Source of the DNA: JACRGC01 sp035288785
Lineage (GTDB): Archaea > Micrarchaeota > Micrarchaeia > Norongarragalinales > SBBD01
Direction: 5' to 3'
Assembly (NCBI GenBank): GCA_035288785.1
Contig: DATDZF010000071.1
Span: 1 to 21,005, forward strand
DNA: 21,005 bases
Both the position numbers and the translations under genes were made by a program. Under the pieces are notes generated by a model. That model saw only the letters and a program-made list of their open reading frames with translations, searched no databases and was not told the DNA's origin. Within the stretch, counting starts at the first letter, position 1. Every line of letters begins with the position of its first letter. This document shows, one piece after another, positions 1 through 7,500 of the stretch.

Positions 1-4
1 GCTT

Positions 5-280
5 ATGGAGAAAAAACGAATAACAAAAGCAATAACTATGGGGTTTGGCGTATATGTACTCTCTCTCATTGGAGGATTTAATCTTGATCAATCGATAACG
101 ATTGGTTTTATTGGTTCTATTCTATGGGCAATAATTATATACGAAAAAGAAATCGGACAAATTGTGTCAAATATTTTTTATAAAAGAAAAAGTGGAAAGG
201 CAAAGATACGAGTTAATACTCGTTCATCCCCACCCGAACCAAAAAATTCGAGAAAAAGGAAGGAAAAAATCAAACTCTAG
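5..280 (+). CDS. Small two-helix membrane protein, function unknown
   Basis: A 91-residue protein I do not recognise. Two hydrophobic stretches are visible, at about residues 9-25 and 31-47, separated by a short polar turn (NLDQS). A strongly basic, polar tail runs from about residue 58 to the end and is rich in Lys/Arg with a Ser-Pro-Pro-Glu-Pro segment. This looks like a helical hairpin in the membrane with a cytoplasmic basic tail. The ATG lies four bases into the window, so its ribosome-binding site cannot be seen and the true start could lie upstream. It is convergent with the PIN-toxin gene, with only three bases between the stop codons. A link to the toxin-antitoxin genes is not supported by anything in the sequence. 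Confidence 0.6.
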   Translation: MEKKRITKAITMGFGVYVLSLIGGFNLDQSITIGFIGSILWAIIIYEKEIGQIVSNIFYKRKSGKAKIRVNTRSSPPEPKNSRKRKEKIKL

Positions 281-283
281 GGG

Positions 284-670
284 TTAGGGTAAAACCTCCT
301 CCGATTTCAGGGTTTTAAGGTATTTTTTGGCATCCCGGTAGGTGATTTCATCATCAATAACAAGGGTGCAACCGGCCTTAAAGGCGCCTAGGACGATTGG
401 GATGTCGGATTTGTCGCGAAGGCTGATTTTCCTATATTTTTCAGCAGGAGGAGTGTTCAAAATTATGCAGTGTTTTCTAATTAGGGAAATTGCAGTTTCA
501 GCTTCGAAGGGAGAAAGTTCGTAATATTTCAGTAGCACTCGACGGACTTCCTTTAGTGCATATTCATTTGTGAATAGCAGATGGCTTAACTCGAAAAGTA
601 ACCTAACTGCATTTTTGCTTCTGCCGCGCAATCCGCCAATCAATATCGAGGTATCGAGAAATAATCTCAT
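284..670 (-). CDS. vapC: PIN-domain ribonuclease toxin (VapC family)
   Basis: 128 residues, the usual length of a single PIN domain. The N-terminus MRLFLDTSILIGGL is the classic first strand with catalytic Asp6. An acidic pair, Glu36 and Glu41, sits in the helix region, and further acidic residues are in RDKSDIP (Asp86, Asp89) and VIDDE (Asp106, Asp107), as expected for the Mg2+-binding acidic cluster. VapC toxins are Mg2+-dependent RNases that cut tRNA or rRNA and are held inactive by VapB. The ATG at 670 overlaps the TGA of the upstream AbrB-like gene (ATGA), a translational coupling typical of vapBC. A longer reading from an upstream start would run into the antitoxin and is unlikely. The RNA target cannot be told from sequence. 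Confidence 0.88.
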   Translation of the reverse strand: MRLFLDTSILIGGLRGRSKNAVRLLFELSHLLFTNEYALKEVRRVLLKYYELSPFEAETAISLIRKHCIILNTPPAEKYRKISLRDKSDIPIVLGAFKAGCTLVIDDEITYRDAKKYLKTLKSEEVLP

Positions 671-927
671 CCGTATTCTTCCTTGTAGATTTGCCTCCCG
701 ACCTCCCTGCACATGCGAATAATATCTTTTTGCGTGATTCCCTTTGCATCTGCTATGCGCCTAATTTTTTCCAATACCTCATCTTCAACCAATGTGGCCT
801 TTTTCAAGAAGAGGCCATCTTTTCTTGGCTCAATGCTCAAGGAGGATCCGGCCTTTATCCCAAATTTCTTCCTCTCTGTTGCCGGAAGCGTGATCTGCCC
901 GTGCTGGTTAACTGTTACTAATTCCAT
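667..927 (-). CDS. vapB: AbrB/MazE-type swapped-hairpin antitoxin (VapB family)
   Basis: 86 residues. The first half (MELVTVNQHGQITLPATERKKFGI) has the hallmark pattern of an AbrB/SpoVT-type swapped-hairpin DNA-binding domain: a strand, a G-Q-I-T-L-P turn, then a helix and the KAGSSLSI strand. The second half (about 47-86) is charged and helical and would wrap the toxin. It is the first gene of a two-gene operon with the PIN toxin, overlapping it by four bases. The ATG at 927 has an AGGTGTTGAT ribosome-binding site directly before it. In the family, antitoxin and antitoxin-toxin complex bind the operon's own promoter. A tandem 8-bp repeat in the promoter (940-955) is a candidate site. Confidence 0.87.
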   Translation of the reverse strand: MELVTVNQHGQITLPATERKKFGIKAGSSLSIEPRKDGLFLKKATLVEDEVLEKIRRIADAKGITQKDIIRMCREVGRQIYKEEYG

Positions 928-939
928 ATCAACACCTAA

Positions 940-970
940 TAAAGTATTAAAGTATGAATTTATTAATATA
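940..970 (-). promoter_or_regulatory. vapBC promoter with tandem 8-bp repeat
   Basis: Reading on the - strand, an A/T-rich TATA-like box (tatattaataaatt) lies at 957-970. It is followed by two head-to-tail copies of an 8-bp unit (TAAAGTAT on the + strand, 940-947 and 948-955), then the ribosome-binding site and ATG of the antitoxin at 927. An archaeal start site about 25 bases below the box would fall just below the repeats. A repressor bound to them would therefore block initiation. This role is inferred; the repeats themselves are plain in the sequence. Confidence 0.5.
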
Positions 971-1063
971 TTGATTTGGTTCCAGACTTCCCCGGTTATG
1001 CATGTTTACGATAACAATCAAAGCGTCATATTAACATTTGGTTAACTAAAAGTTGAAAAGAAA

Positions 1064-1078
1064 TTGATTTAAAATCAA
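1064..1078. promoter_or_regulatory. Palindromic operator over TATA box of relBE-like operon
   Basis: A perfect palindrome, TTGATTT-A-AAATCAA, has a TTTAAAA core that also fits an archaeal TATA box. It lies 35 bases before the ATG at 1114. A start site about 25-28 bases downstream would give a leader of roughly 15 bases. Antitoxins of relBE-type operons usually repress their own promoter, so this is a good candidate operator. Function is inferred from position and symmetry. Confidence 0.5.
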
Positions 1079-1113
1079 CCGAGCATTAATATTGCGGTTT
1101 AGGCTGGTCACTT

Positions 1114-1332
1114 ATGAAAAAGAGGAAGAAAATGTACAATTACAAATCACTGCAAAAGGAAGTGCTGGAAAACAGGAAGGAGTTGCACGAACTGCGGGAG
1201 AAGATGGAATCGTTATTGGAAACAATGGAAGTTTTGGCCGATAGGAGGGCGATGAAAGCCATTGCTGAATCAGAGAAGGATTTCAAGGCCGGAAGATTCA
1301 AGCGCTGGGATGAGGTAAAGGGTAGCATTTAG
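1114..1332 (+). CDS. RelB-like antitoxin
   Basis: 72 residues, highly charged and predicted helical. A coiled-coil-like central segment (about 14-42: LQKEVLENRKELHELREKM and following) is followed by a segment containing AIAESEKDFKAGRFKRWDEVKG. This pattern (ESE.DFk.Gr..sweEv) is familiar from small archaeal antitoxins located immediately upstream of RelE/ParE toxins. It is 24 bases upstream of such a toxin, on the same strand, so the pair is very probably one operon. An alternative ATG at 1132 has a better ribosome-binding site (GAGG seven to eight bases upstream) and would give a 66-residue protein. The start is therefore not certain. Confidence 0.72.
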   Translation: MKKRKKMYNYKSLQKEVLENRKELHELREKMESLLETMEVLADRRAMKAIAESEKDFKAGRFKRWDEVKGSI

Positions 1333-1356
1333 TGGAGGCGATCGTGAAAAGGTCGC

Positions 1357-1599
1357 ATGGATATTGTTATTTCAAATAGGTTTGAAAGAAGCATTCGTCG
1401 CATCAGTAGCACATATAGGGAAAAAATCAAGGAAGCTATTGAAGAATTGAGGCTGGGAACTAATAGGGGAAAAAAGTTGGATGGCCGTTTGAGGGATTTT
1501 TATAGCCTGCGAATTGGTCCGTATAGGATAATTTATCAAATATTTGGAAATACCATTAAGCTTTCCGACGTTGGGCATAGGCAGAATGTTTACGATTAG
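1357..1599 (+). CDS. RelE/ParE-family toxin
   Basis: 80 residues, the normal size for the RelE/ParE superfamily. Features include an N-terminal strand (MDIVISNRFERSIRRI), a helix with REKIKEAIEEL, the G-K-K-L-DGRLRDFYSLRIGPYRIIYQI hairpin region, and the C-terminal VGHRQNVYD, which matches the family ending (vGhRk.vY). RelE toxins cut mRNA in the ribosomal A site, while ParE members poison gyrase. The basic/aromatic pattern and the Arg-Tyr-rich sheet favour the RelE mRNase side, but this cannot be settled here. It lies just downstream of its putative antitoxin. The ATG has only a modest AAAGGT ribosome-binding site, which suggests coupling to antitoxin translation. Confidence 0.85.
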   Translation: MDIVISNRFERSIRRISSTYREKIKEAIEELRLGTNRGKKLDGRLRDFYSLRIGPYRIIYQIFGNTIKLSDVGHRQNVYD

Positions 1600-1631
1600 T
1601 TTTAATTACATATAATAACGGTAGTGATGGA

Positions 1632-1991
1632 ATGAACAAATCGGTAATTGTTGTATGCGACCACGGTAATGCAAGCCGGATGGTTGGGCACTTCCTTAGG
1701 ATGGAACTGGATAGGCGGGAGATTTCGGCGGACATACTGGCAAGGGGCATTTTTGCGAAAATACCCACGGATGCAGAAATTATGGCCTCCGAAGCGGTTA
1801 TTGTGGCTTTTGATGAGGGGCAGCTTGAGATTTTGAAAAGCCAGGGGTTCCCGGATGATTATGCCGCTTCTTGGAGGCAATTTTGCAATAGGGTGAAGAA
1901 ATTGGGAAAGCCGATTTTTTGCTACCAGGATTACCGGACTCACTCAAGAGTCGAGCCAAAAACACTTGCGGATTTGGTGTTTGGAAAGTAA
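1632..1991 (+). CDS. Low-molecular-weight phosphatase-like protein with atypical loop
   Basis: 119 residues. The N-terminus, SVIVVCDHGNASRMVGHFLRMEL, resembles the start of low-molecular-weight protein tyrosine phosphatases and arsenate reductases: a strand, a Cys/Gly-Asn/Ser-Arg phosphate loop, then a helix. EAVIVAFDEGQLEIL fits the following strand where the family has 'adlVi.md..h...l', and ADILARGIF fits the second strand ('v.SaGt'). The loop here is C9-D-H-G-N-A-S-R16, i.e. Cys-X6-Arg, one residue longer than the canonical Cys-X5-Arg. Catalytic activity is therefore doubtful or altered. The ATG follows a GTGATGG ribosome-binding site. It lies 32 bases after the RelE gene and could be cotranscribed. 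I am confident of a real gene and only moderately of the family. Confidence 0.5.
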   Translation: MNKSVIVVCDHGNASRMVGHFLRMELDRREISADILARGIFAKIPTDAEIMASEAVIVAFDEGQLEILKSQGFPDDYAASWRQFCNRVKKLGKPIFCYQDYRTHSRVEPKTLADLVFGK

Positions 1992-2036
1992 AATAGGGTT
2001 AAATTTCTGCTCCAAAAGACAAATTACCCTTACCAA

Positions 2037-2450
2037 TTATTTCTTTTTTTTCGGGAATTTCTTCATGTTGAAATAAAAGATCTCCCACTGGTGGCCGTCA
2101 AGGTCCTCAAAAACCTTTGTGTACATGAAATCCAGAACTTCCGGCTTGCGGTACATGCGCCCGCCCGCTTGGATGGCCTTTGCAACCATCGAGTCGACTT
2201 CCTTTATGCTACCCACTTGGAGCGCAATTAGCACTTCTGTTACCCTTTTTGCGTCGGAAATTCTCTTTTTCGTGAATGTCTTGAAGAATTTTTCCGTAAT
2301 GAGCATTGCAAACATGTTCTTGCCGATCATCAAGCTGGCGGCATTCTCATCTGTGAATTTGGGATTGAATTTGAAGCCCAGTTTCTTCCAGAAGGCCATG
2401 GTTTTGGTGAGGTTTTTGACCGGCAAATTGACGAATATCTGGCTGACCAT
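2037..2450 (-). CDS. VOC/glyoxalase-superfamily protein
   Basis: 137 residues. The N-terminus, QIFVNLPVKNLTKTMAFWKKLGFKFNP, and the C-terminal FEDLDGHQWEIFYFN are the standard signature of the vicinal-oxygen-chelate fold: one strand, a helix carrying 'fy..LGF', and a last strand with D.dGh.wEl. The superfamily includes glyoxalase I, dioxygenases, and fosfomycin and bleomycin resistance proteins. Many members of this length are uncharacterised. The metal-binding His of the first strand is replaced by Asn8 (FVNLP), as in many members of unclear function, so no substrate is assigned. The final residues are a Lys-rich tail (KKFPKKKK). It is divergent from the methyltransferase gene at 2551, and the two share an A/T-rich promoter region. 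Confidence 0.82.
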   Translation of the reverse strand: MVSQIFVNLPVKNLTKTMAFWKKLGFKFNPKFTDENAASLMIGKNMFAMLITEKFFKTFTKKRISDAKRVTEVLIALQVGSIKEVDSMVAKAIQAGGRMYRKPEVLDFMYTKVFEDLDGHQWEIFYFNMKKFPKKKK

Positions 2451-2501
2451 TTTTGCATCCCATTTTTTTATCGAAATATTTTCAAATTATAGAAGCGGCC
2501 G

Positions 2502-2525
2502 GCTATAAAAGCATTGGGCTATAAT
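2502..2525 (+). promoter_or_regulatory. TATA boxes upstream of methyltransferase gene
   Basis: Two copies of a GGCTATAA-type box lie in a row, GGCTATAAAAG near 2501-2511 and GGCTATAATTT near 2517-2527. The second is about 30 bases before the ATG at 2551, which predicts a very short leader or a leaderless transcript. The pair may represent alternative promoters. This is seen by eye only. Confidence 0.4.
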
Positions 2526-2550
2526 TTGTTGTTGAAGAAGAAAATTACGG

Positions 2551-3231
2551 ATGGAAATAGGGGATTCTATCAATATGATAAAAGATCAATCACCTTCGCT
2601 TTCAAAGCCGCATGCCTATGCCTGGGAGAAGGAATACCGGACCGGAAGGGGCAGGTGGAGGGGCACAACCAACTTTCAGTTTGAGGCAAAGAAAGGGAGC
2701 AGAATTTTAGAGGTCGGGTGCGGGAATGGAAAGCACCTAAGTTCGCTGCTGGATAAGGGCTTTGAGGTGCATGGGGTTGATGTTTCACCCAGTGCCATCA
2801 AATTGGCAAAGGAGAGAGTTAATTTGAGCAGTGAAGGTGCAAAACTGTTTGTAGGCGATGCCACAGCCCTTCAATTTAATGCCAATTTCTTTGATGTGGT
2901 GTTCCTTTTCCATATTTTAGGCCATTTGAGTAAAAAGGAGAGGGAAATGGCCATAAATGAGGCATTCCGGGTTCTGAAAAAGGGCGGAAAGTGCTACTTT
3001 AGGGAATTCCATGTTAGCGATTACCGGTTCGGGAGGGGAGTCGAAGTTGAAAATAACACTTTCCGGAAGGGGACAAACATCTGGGTGCATTATTTCACGG
3101 AAGAGGAAGTCAAGGAAGGATTCGAGAAAGCACGATTTCATGTTGCTAGCATAATTCTTGATTCATACAAGCACATTTTCCATGGGAAGGAATACGGGAG
3201 GTGCGAGATGGATGCAGTGGTAGTAAAATAA
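2551..3231 (+). CDS. Class I SAM-dependent methyltransferase
   Basis: 226 residues. Motif I is ILEVGCGNGKH at residues 52-62, followed by the acidic ribose-binding residue in EVHGVDVSP (Asp77) and motif II/III in VGDATAL (Asp103). DVVFLFHILGHL (115-126) and the post-motif FRVLKKGGKCYF (139-150) complete a Rossmann-type methyltransferase. The C-terminal part, with FTEEEVKEGFEKARF, is usual for the Methyltransf_11/25 group. Substrate is unknown. The ATG at 2551 sits close below the TATA boxes. A second in-frame ATG at 2575 follows a GGGGATT and is an alternative. Ninety residues of charged N-terminal and linker sequence surround the core, with no signal peptide or membrane helix, so it is cytoplasmic. 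Confidence 0.87.
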   Translation: MEIGDSINMIKDQSPSLSKPHAYAWEKEYRTGRGRWRGTTNFQFEAKKGSRILEVGCGNGKHLSSLLDKGFEVHGVDVSPSAIKLAKERVNLSSEGAKLFVGDATALQFNANFFDVVFLFHILGHLSKKEREMAINEAFRVLKKGGKCYFREFHVSDYRFGRGVEVENNTFRKGTNIWVHYFTEEEVKEGFEKARFHVASIILDSYKHIFHGKEYGRCEMDAVVVK

Positions 3232-3280
3232 GTTCAAATGGGAAAAGCCGGTTTGTCCGGGGGCCATTTTACACTATAAC

Positions 3281-3553
3281 TCAGCGGTGCACGTATTTCT
3301 TGTAAAGCCTTCCGATTTCGGTGATTTGGCTTTGGCGTATAGTCCTATTTTCCGTCATATGGGTGCGGATTCCGGCAAGTACCGCCTGATCCTCCTGGTC
3401 TATGTTGATTTTATTGCCCTTAGGACCGGTGAGTTCTTCCAATTTCATGAGCCTCGCCCAATTGGTCGAGAACCAAAGGTGGGTTTGGGGGTATACTTCC
3501 CTTGCGGGTGGCCTAATCCTTTCCCTTTGCATCCTTTGCGGCTCTTCAGGCAT
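3281..3553 (-). CDS. Small basic protein of unknown function
   Basis: 90 residues from the ATG at 3553, not recognised. It is basic and hydrophilic, with an Arg-rich N-terminal third (EPQRMQRERIRPPAREV), then WFSTNWARLMKLEEL, a Gly-Pro-Lys-Gly-Asn turn, and a helical C-terminal half. There is no signal or membrane segment and no cysteine. The ATG is preceded by GGGTGA five bases away, which matches the ribosome-binding sites of the ribosomal genes, and by A/T-rich TATA candidates at about 3571-3580 and 3596-3605. That supports this strand rather than the 124-codon open frame opposite. It lies downstream of, and in the same direction as, the methyltransferase at 3668-4510, 106 bases away, with its own promoter. 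Confidence 0.55.
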   Translation of the reverse strand: MPEEPQRMQRERIRPPAREVYPQTHLWFSTNWARLMKLEELTGPKGNKINIDQEDQAVLAGIRTHMTENRTIRQSQITEIGRLYKKYVHR

Positions 3554-3667
3554 AGTGTTCACCCATTGTCAAATATTATAGGAATATCGGGAGATTTGAA
3601 TAATAAGGTTGTGATTTGCTGGCAGATATGCCGATCAGGGAAAAGGGAAATGGCCAAATGACCAATC

Positions 3668-4510
3668 TCATTGTTTGCGCATTTTGCGCAAAACAACTCC
3701 CCAGCCACTCGATTTCCTGTTGGAAAGAGGCTCAACCCTTAGCACATCGAAGCCTTGCGAGCGGAAGTGCGCACGTATTGACCTTGCCGACCTGAATAAA
3801 AGCCCTTTTTGAGCAAGGGAAATCATGTGCTCGGACGCTGCTTTGTTTAATTCTGCCGTATGGAGTTGATCCTGCTGGTCGGCAACGAACGCTTCCCTGT
3901 CAGTGATTGCGGGGGGAAACCGGCCATTTTTTGCCTGCTCCAAAACCCGGAGTTTTTCCCCAATCAATATCTGGGAAAGGAGGATATTGGCTCCAAAATT
4001 TGCCAAAACATCACTTCCTGGGCGATGGAGAATCAACACAGCGCCTCCGCCAGGCGCAAGGACGCGCTTAAGCTCGCGGGTTGCCTGCGTTTGGTTGCCA
4101 GTTAGGTCAAATGCAAATGAGGAAAGGACCAAGTTGACGCTCCGGCTCCTGAACGGGAGGATCCGGATGTCGGCAATCGTGTGGCGGGGATGCCCAATCA
4201 ACGAAGCAACTGGCAGCCGGTCACGGTTCCGTTCCATTTTGTCAACTGGCAACATTGGTCGGAAATCCGCGAAATCAAGGGTATGGAGCCTTGAACCGGG
4301 AATATCCATTGCAAGGTCGAATTCCGGCGTCCCGCTGCCGCTTCCAAGTGCGAGGATCTTTGGGGAGCCGCCAACTTTTTTAGCAAGCCACCTGGCGTTG
4401 CGGCTGTAAAAATCACGGAAGGGGGCCTCCTTGATGGGGCTTTCGGTGCCGAATGGGAAAGTATTCCAGTGCCTGCTGTAATATTCGCGGAATAAGCTTT
4501 CGGTGGCCAT
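3668..4510 (-). CDS. SAM-dependent methyltransferase-like protein
   Basis: 280 residues. Motif I is ILALGSGSGTPEF (52-64), then LHTLDFADF with Asp79 as ribose-binding acid, IADIRILPF (Asp114) as motif II, and VNLVLSSFAFDL (125-136). LKRVLAPGGGAVLILH (147-162) is the usual post-motif strand. The region after 165 is helical and would form the substrate lid. The last strands (GFDVLRVEPL and GWGVVLRKM) close the sheet. Substrate is unknown. The ATG is close below a CAAATATATTC box (about 4528-4538), predicting a leaderless mRNA. It lies directly downstream of the YD-repeat gene on the same strand, but its own promoter argues against it being part of that unit. Confidence 0.8.
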   Translation of the reverse strand: MATESLFREYYSRHWNTFPFGTESPIKEAPFRDFYSRNARWLAKKVGGSPKILALGSGSGTPEFDLAMDIPGSRLHTLDFADFRPMLPVDKMERNRDRLPVASLIGHPRHTIADIRILPFRSRSVNLVLSSFAFDLTGNQTQATRELKRVLAPGGGAVLILHRPGSDVLANFGANILLSQILIGEKLRVLEQAKNGRFPPAITDREAFVADQQDQLHTAELNKAASEHMISLAQKGLLFRSARSIRAHFRSQGFDVLRVEPLSNRKSSGWGVVLRKMRKQ

Positions 4511-4527
4511 GGTAGGATTGGGATGAG

Positions 4528-4538
4528 AATGAATATAT
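4528..4538 (-). promoter_or_regulatory. TATA box of methyltransferase gene
   Basis: An A/T-rich CAAATATATTC on the - strand is centred about 23 bases before the ATG at 4510. This is the distance expected when transcription starts at or next to the start codon. Confidence 0.4.
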
Positions 4539-4591
4539 TTGTTGGTTGCTTGCCGGTGCCGAGCCTGGGGGGGCGCTTCCCGTTCCCGGCG

Positions 4592-7500
4592 TTACTTACA
4601 AGCCATCATCCCGGTGCGCTTGTCGAAGCCGCATCCGGATCCGCCGCTTGCTGGAGGCGCATTGAATTCATTCTCATAAATCAGGTTGCCAGAGATGTCG
4701 TAAACATAATGGATTACCTGGTAGGGGCTTACGGCGGACGCAGATTTTGAATCCTTCCTTACCCGAACGCCTGAATAATCATACGTATAATGCTCGGTTG
4801 TTCCGCCCGATGCCCTTGTTGCCTTGATGAGCATATTGTCGGGGTTGTACTCGAAGGATGAGGAAATGCAATCAATTGTGCTGCCGCAATTTCTTGATAG
4901 CAGATTTCCGCGCTTATCGTAACTCATATATGTATTGTAAGTGGGGCCTCCGGTAATTGCGGTTTGGAATTGCAAAAGCCGTTGGGAGTTGCCTCCAGCA
5001 GATTCGTATTCGTAGGTATAGGTTCGGGTATAGATGCCCGCGTAAGTTTCGGTCTGCCTATTCCCCGCCTCATCGTACGTGAACGAGAGGCTTTTCCCGG
5101 TTTCACTGATGGGGTTTGCGGACAGCCGGTGGAGGACATCATAGCTAAAGCTCCCCTTGATCGGGTCAGTTGTGCTTTGCGGGTCCAGCCCTTGCCTTAC
5201 GGTTTGCAAGTTGAGGCTGGCGTCATATTTGAATGACCGTTTATAGAGGGTATTTGAGGGAGTGGAGCCCTTGTAGGTATTTGCGCTCTTCAAATTGTCG
5301 CGCAAATGGTACTCGTAATCGGTCGTGACCGCTGGCGATGCTGCTGAACCGAATTTGAGGAGGTCAACAGTATTGGAGGGATAATAGGTGACAGTTGCAA
5401 GCCTACTTGGATCCTCAACTGCGCTAGTGCGGCCAAAATTATCGTATTGGTATGTGGAAGTGCCAAGCCCTGAGGGATAAACGATGGTTTTCACCTGGTC
5501 GGAATCAGTGTACGTGTATGAGGTCGTGTAGGAGATTGCACTTCCGCCGTTCAAATCCGAGGTGGTTTTTACGACCGTTGCAACCCTTCCTCGCGAGTCA
5601 TAAGTAAATGAGGATGAACCAGAGGCATCTGTAATGAAGCATACCCTGCCCTTGCCTTTTGTGCAAGTATCGTAGGAGTAGGTGGTGTCAGGCCATGTGG
5701 AGGGATAATCGACTTTTGTTAGGCGGTTCAGCTCATCGTAGGAATAGTAAATATTGGCGCCTTCAAGGGAAATGTCATCTATCCAGTTGAACTTGGTCTT
5801 GCAGACATTCCATCCCATGCCTGCGGGGCAATCCGTGCCCGAATAAATGTAAACGTTGGCATTGAGCCGAGGATCGGCAGGATCGGTGATTGGGGGGCTG
5901 TGTGGCAGGTTGTTTGCATCCTTGGCGGTGTTGAAGCTGCACACCCGATGGTCCCAGCCATTCACAGTTTCAATTGTTGAGCAGAACGGGGACCAATAGG
6001 AGCTCATGTATCTCCAGTATATCGATGAGCCGGACGAGTTAGGGTATTGGTTTACAGACTCAATCAAAACTATGGGCGAGGTCCCCGAGGAGGTGTTGAC
6101 TTTGAGCCATACTGAAAATTGATAATTGGTATTTGGTTGTAGTTTTACATTTTGGTTTGCCCACCAATTCCCATATGCGGCTTTTATGCACCTAAAGCCC
6201 GAATGGCAATTGTTGGTTTCAAGCGTAAATGACTGGGATTGCTCACCGCTACCGGAATCCCAATCCTCAAACCCTCCGGATTGGCCGCCCACCGACTCAA
6301 AACCCGGATTTTTCAGAATTTCCACGGGCCCTTTTTCTATCACATTTCCAAGGTCGTTGTATTTGTAGCTAATGGTGCCAAGGTCGGCGGTGATTGCTGT
6401 AGAAAGCCTTCCTAAACCGTCGTAATTGTAATCAGTAATATGGCCTTCGGAATCTACTGAAGCATCCATTCCATTGAAGAAAGTGTATGCAAACGTATTG
6501 TCGTTGGCATAGGAAATGCCATCGGTCGAGCCTTCCTTGGAGGATACTTTGTTGCCCCATTCATCAAAAAGCGATTTCTTCCAGTAGCCCTTTTCATCCT
6601 TCATGGCATTGAATTCTTTTCCCGCATCGATTCCATAGGAATATTGGATGGTTTCAATGCCTGCAATTGTTGTGTCATCTGGAGGTGTGATTGTGGTGAT
6701 CCGTTCCAAGGGGTCCGATAGGTATGCGAAGGTTGTTTTTGTGTCCGAATCCGTGATATCAGATGGATTGTTCCCGGTTTTGGGCTTGAACTGCTTTTCG
6801 AGCCTGCCGGCAGTATCGTAAGTGTTTTTAGTTATAATATTCGTCCCTCCTGAATTGATGAATTTTGTGAAATAATTCCGTCCAAACGCATCATAATGCT
6901 CCTCGGATTGGGTTTGCACTGCGCCCTCAATGCGGCGGATTTCGGTGATCGTTTCATCGGCAGTTGTCCCTGCAGCATAGGTATAAGTGACGCCGGCTGT
7001 TGCTTCCGCAGCTCCAGTGGCAGGATTGGGTTTTTTAACTGAGGTTAGCCTCCCAAAATTATCGTACCCGTATTCAGTTGTGGCAGTGGTGGAGGAGGAT
7101 GTGCCAACTTTTACCGATTTCAAAAGCACCTGGTCATCCTCCCAAGTATATTCTGTATAATGGGTGTTTCCCGAAGTAGTGGGGAAATTCATCTTCTTGA
7201 GGTCGCCATAAAAGCCATTGCCGCCGGTGGTTCCAGGTATCGGATAATACTCGTAGGTATTTTTCATCCCGAGGGGATCAGTTTCCTCGAGAATTTGCCC
7301 ATAATCGTTGTACGAATCGTAGGTTGTGACCAGCCATTTTGCAGCATCGGGATCATAAACTTTCGAATTCCTAAGCTTGATAATTCCCGAGCAGGGTTGC
7401 GATTCTGGAGGCTTATTTACGTTAATAGGGCAGCTATTCGTTTTTGTGCAGGTGCGAGTTTGTATTCCTGCAGTGCAGCTCCCAAAATCGCCGCAAGTCC

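Noticed and set aside
3287..3661. 124-codon + strand frame opposite the small - strand gene
   Set aside because: It begins with GTG without a ribosome-binding site, while the - strand frame has GGGTGA before ATG and TATA-like boxes.
3903..4409. 168-codon + strand frame
   Set aside because: Antisense to a methyltransferase with clear motifs; composition is that of a shadow frame.
4511..4591. Possible terminator hairpin after the YD-repeat gene
   Set aside because: GCCGG/CCGGC pairing is present but interrupted and not followed by a T-run; too weak to list.
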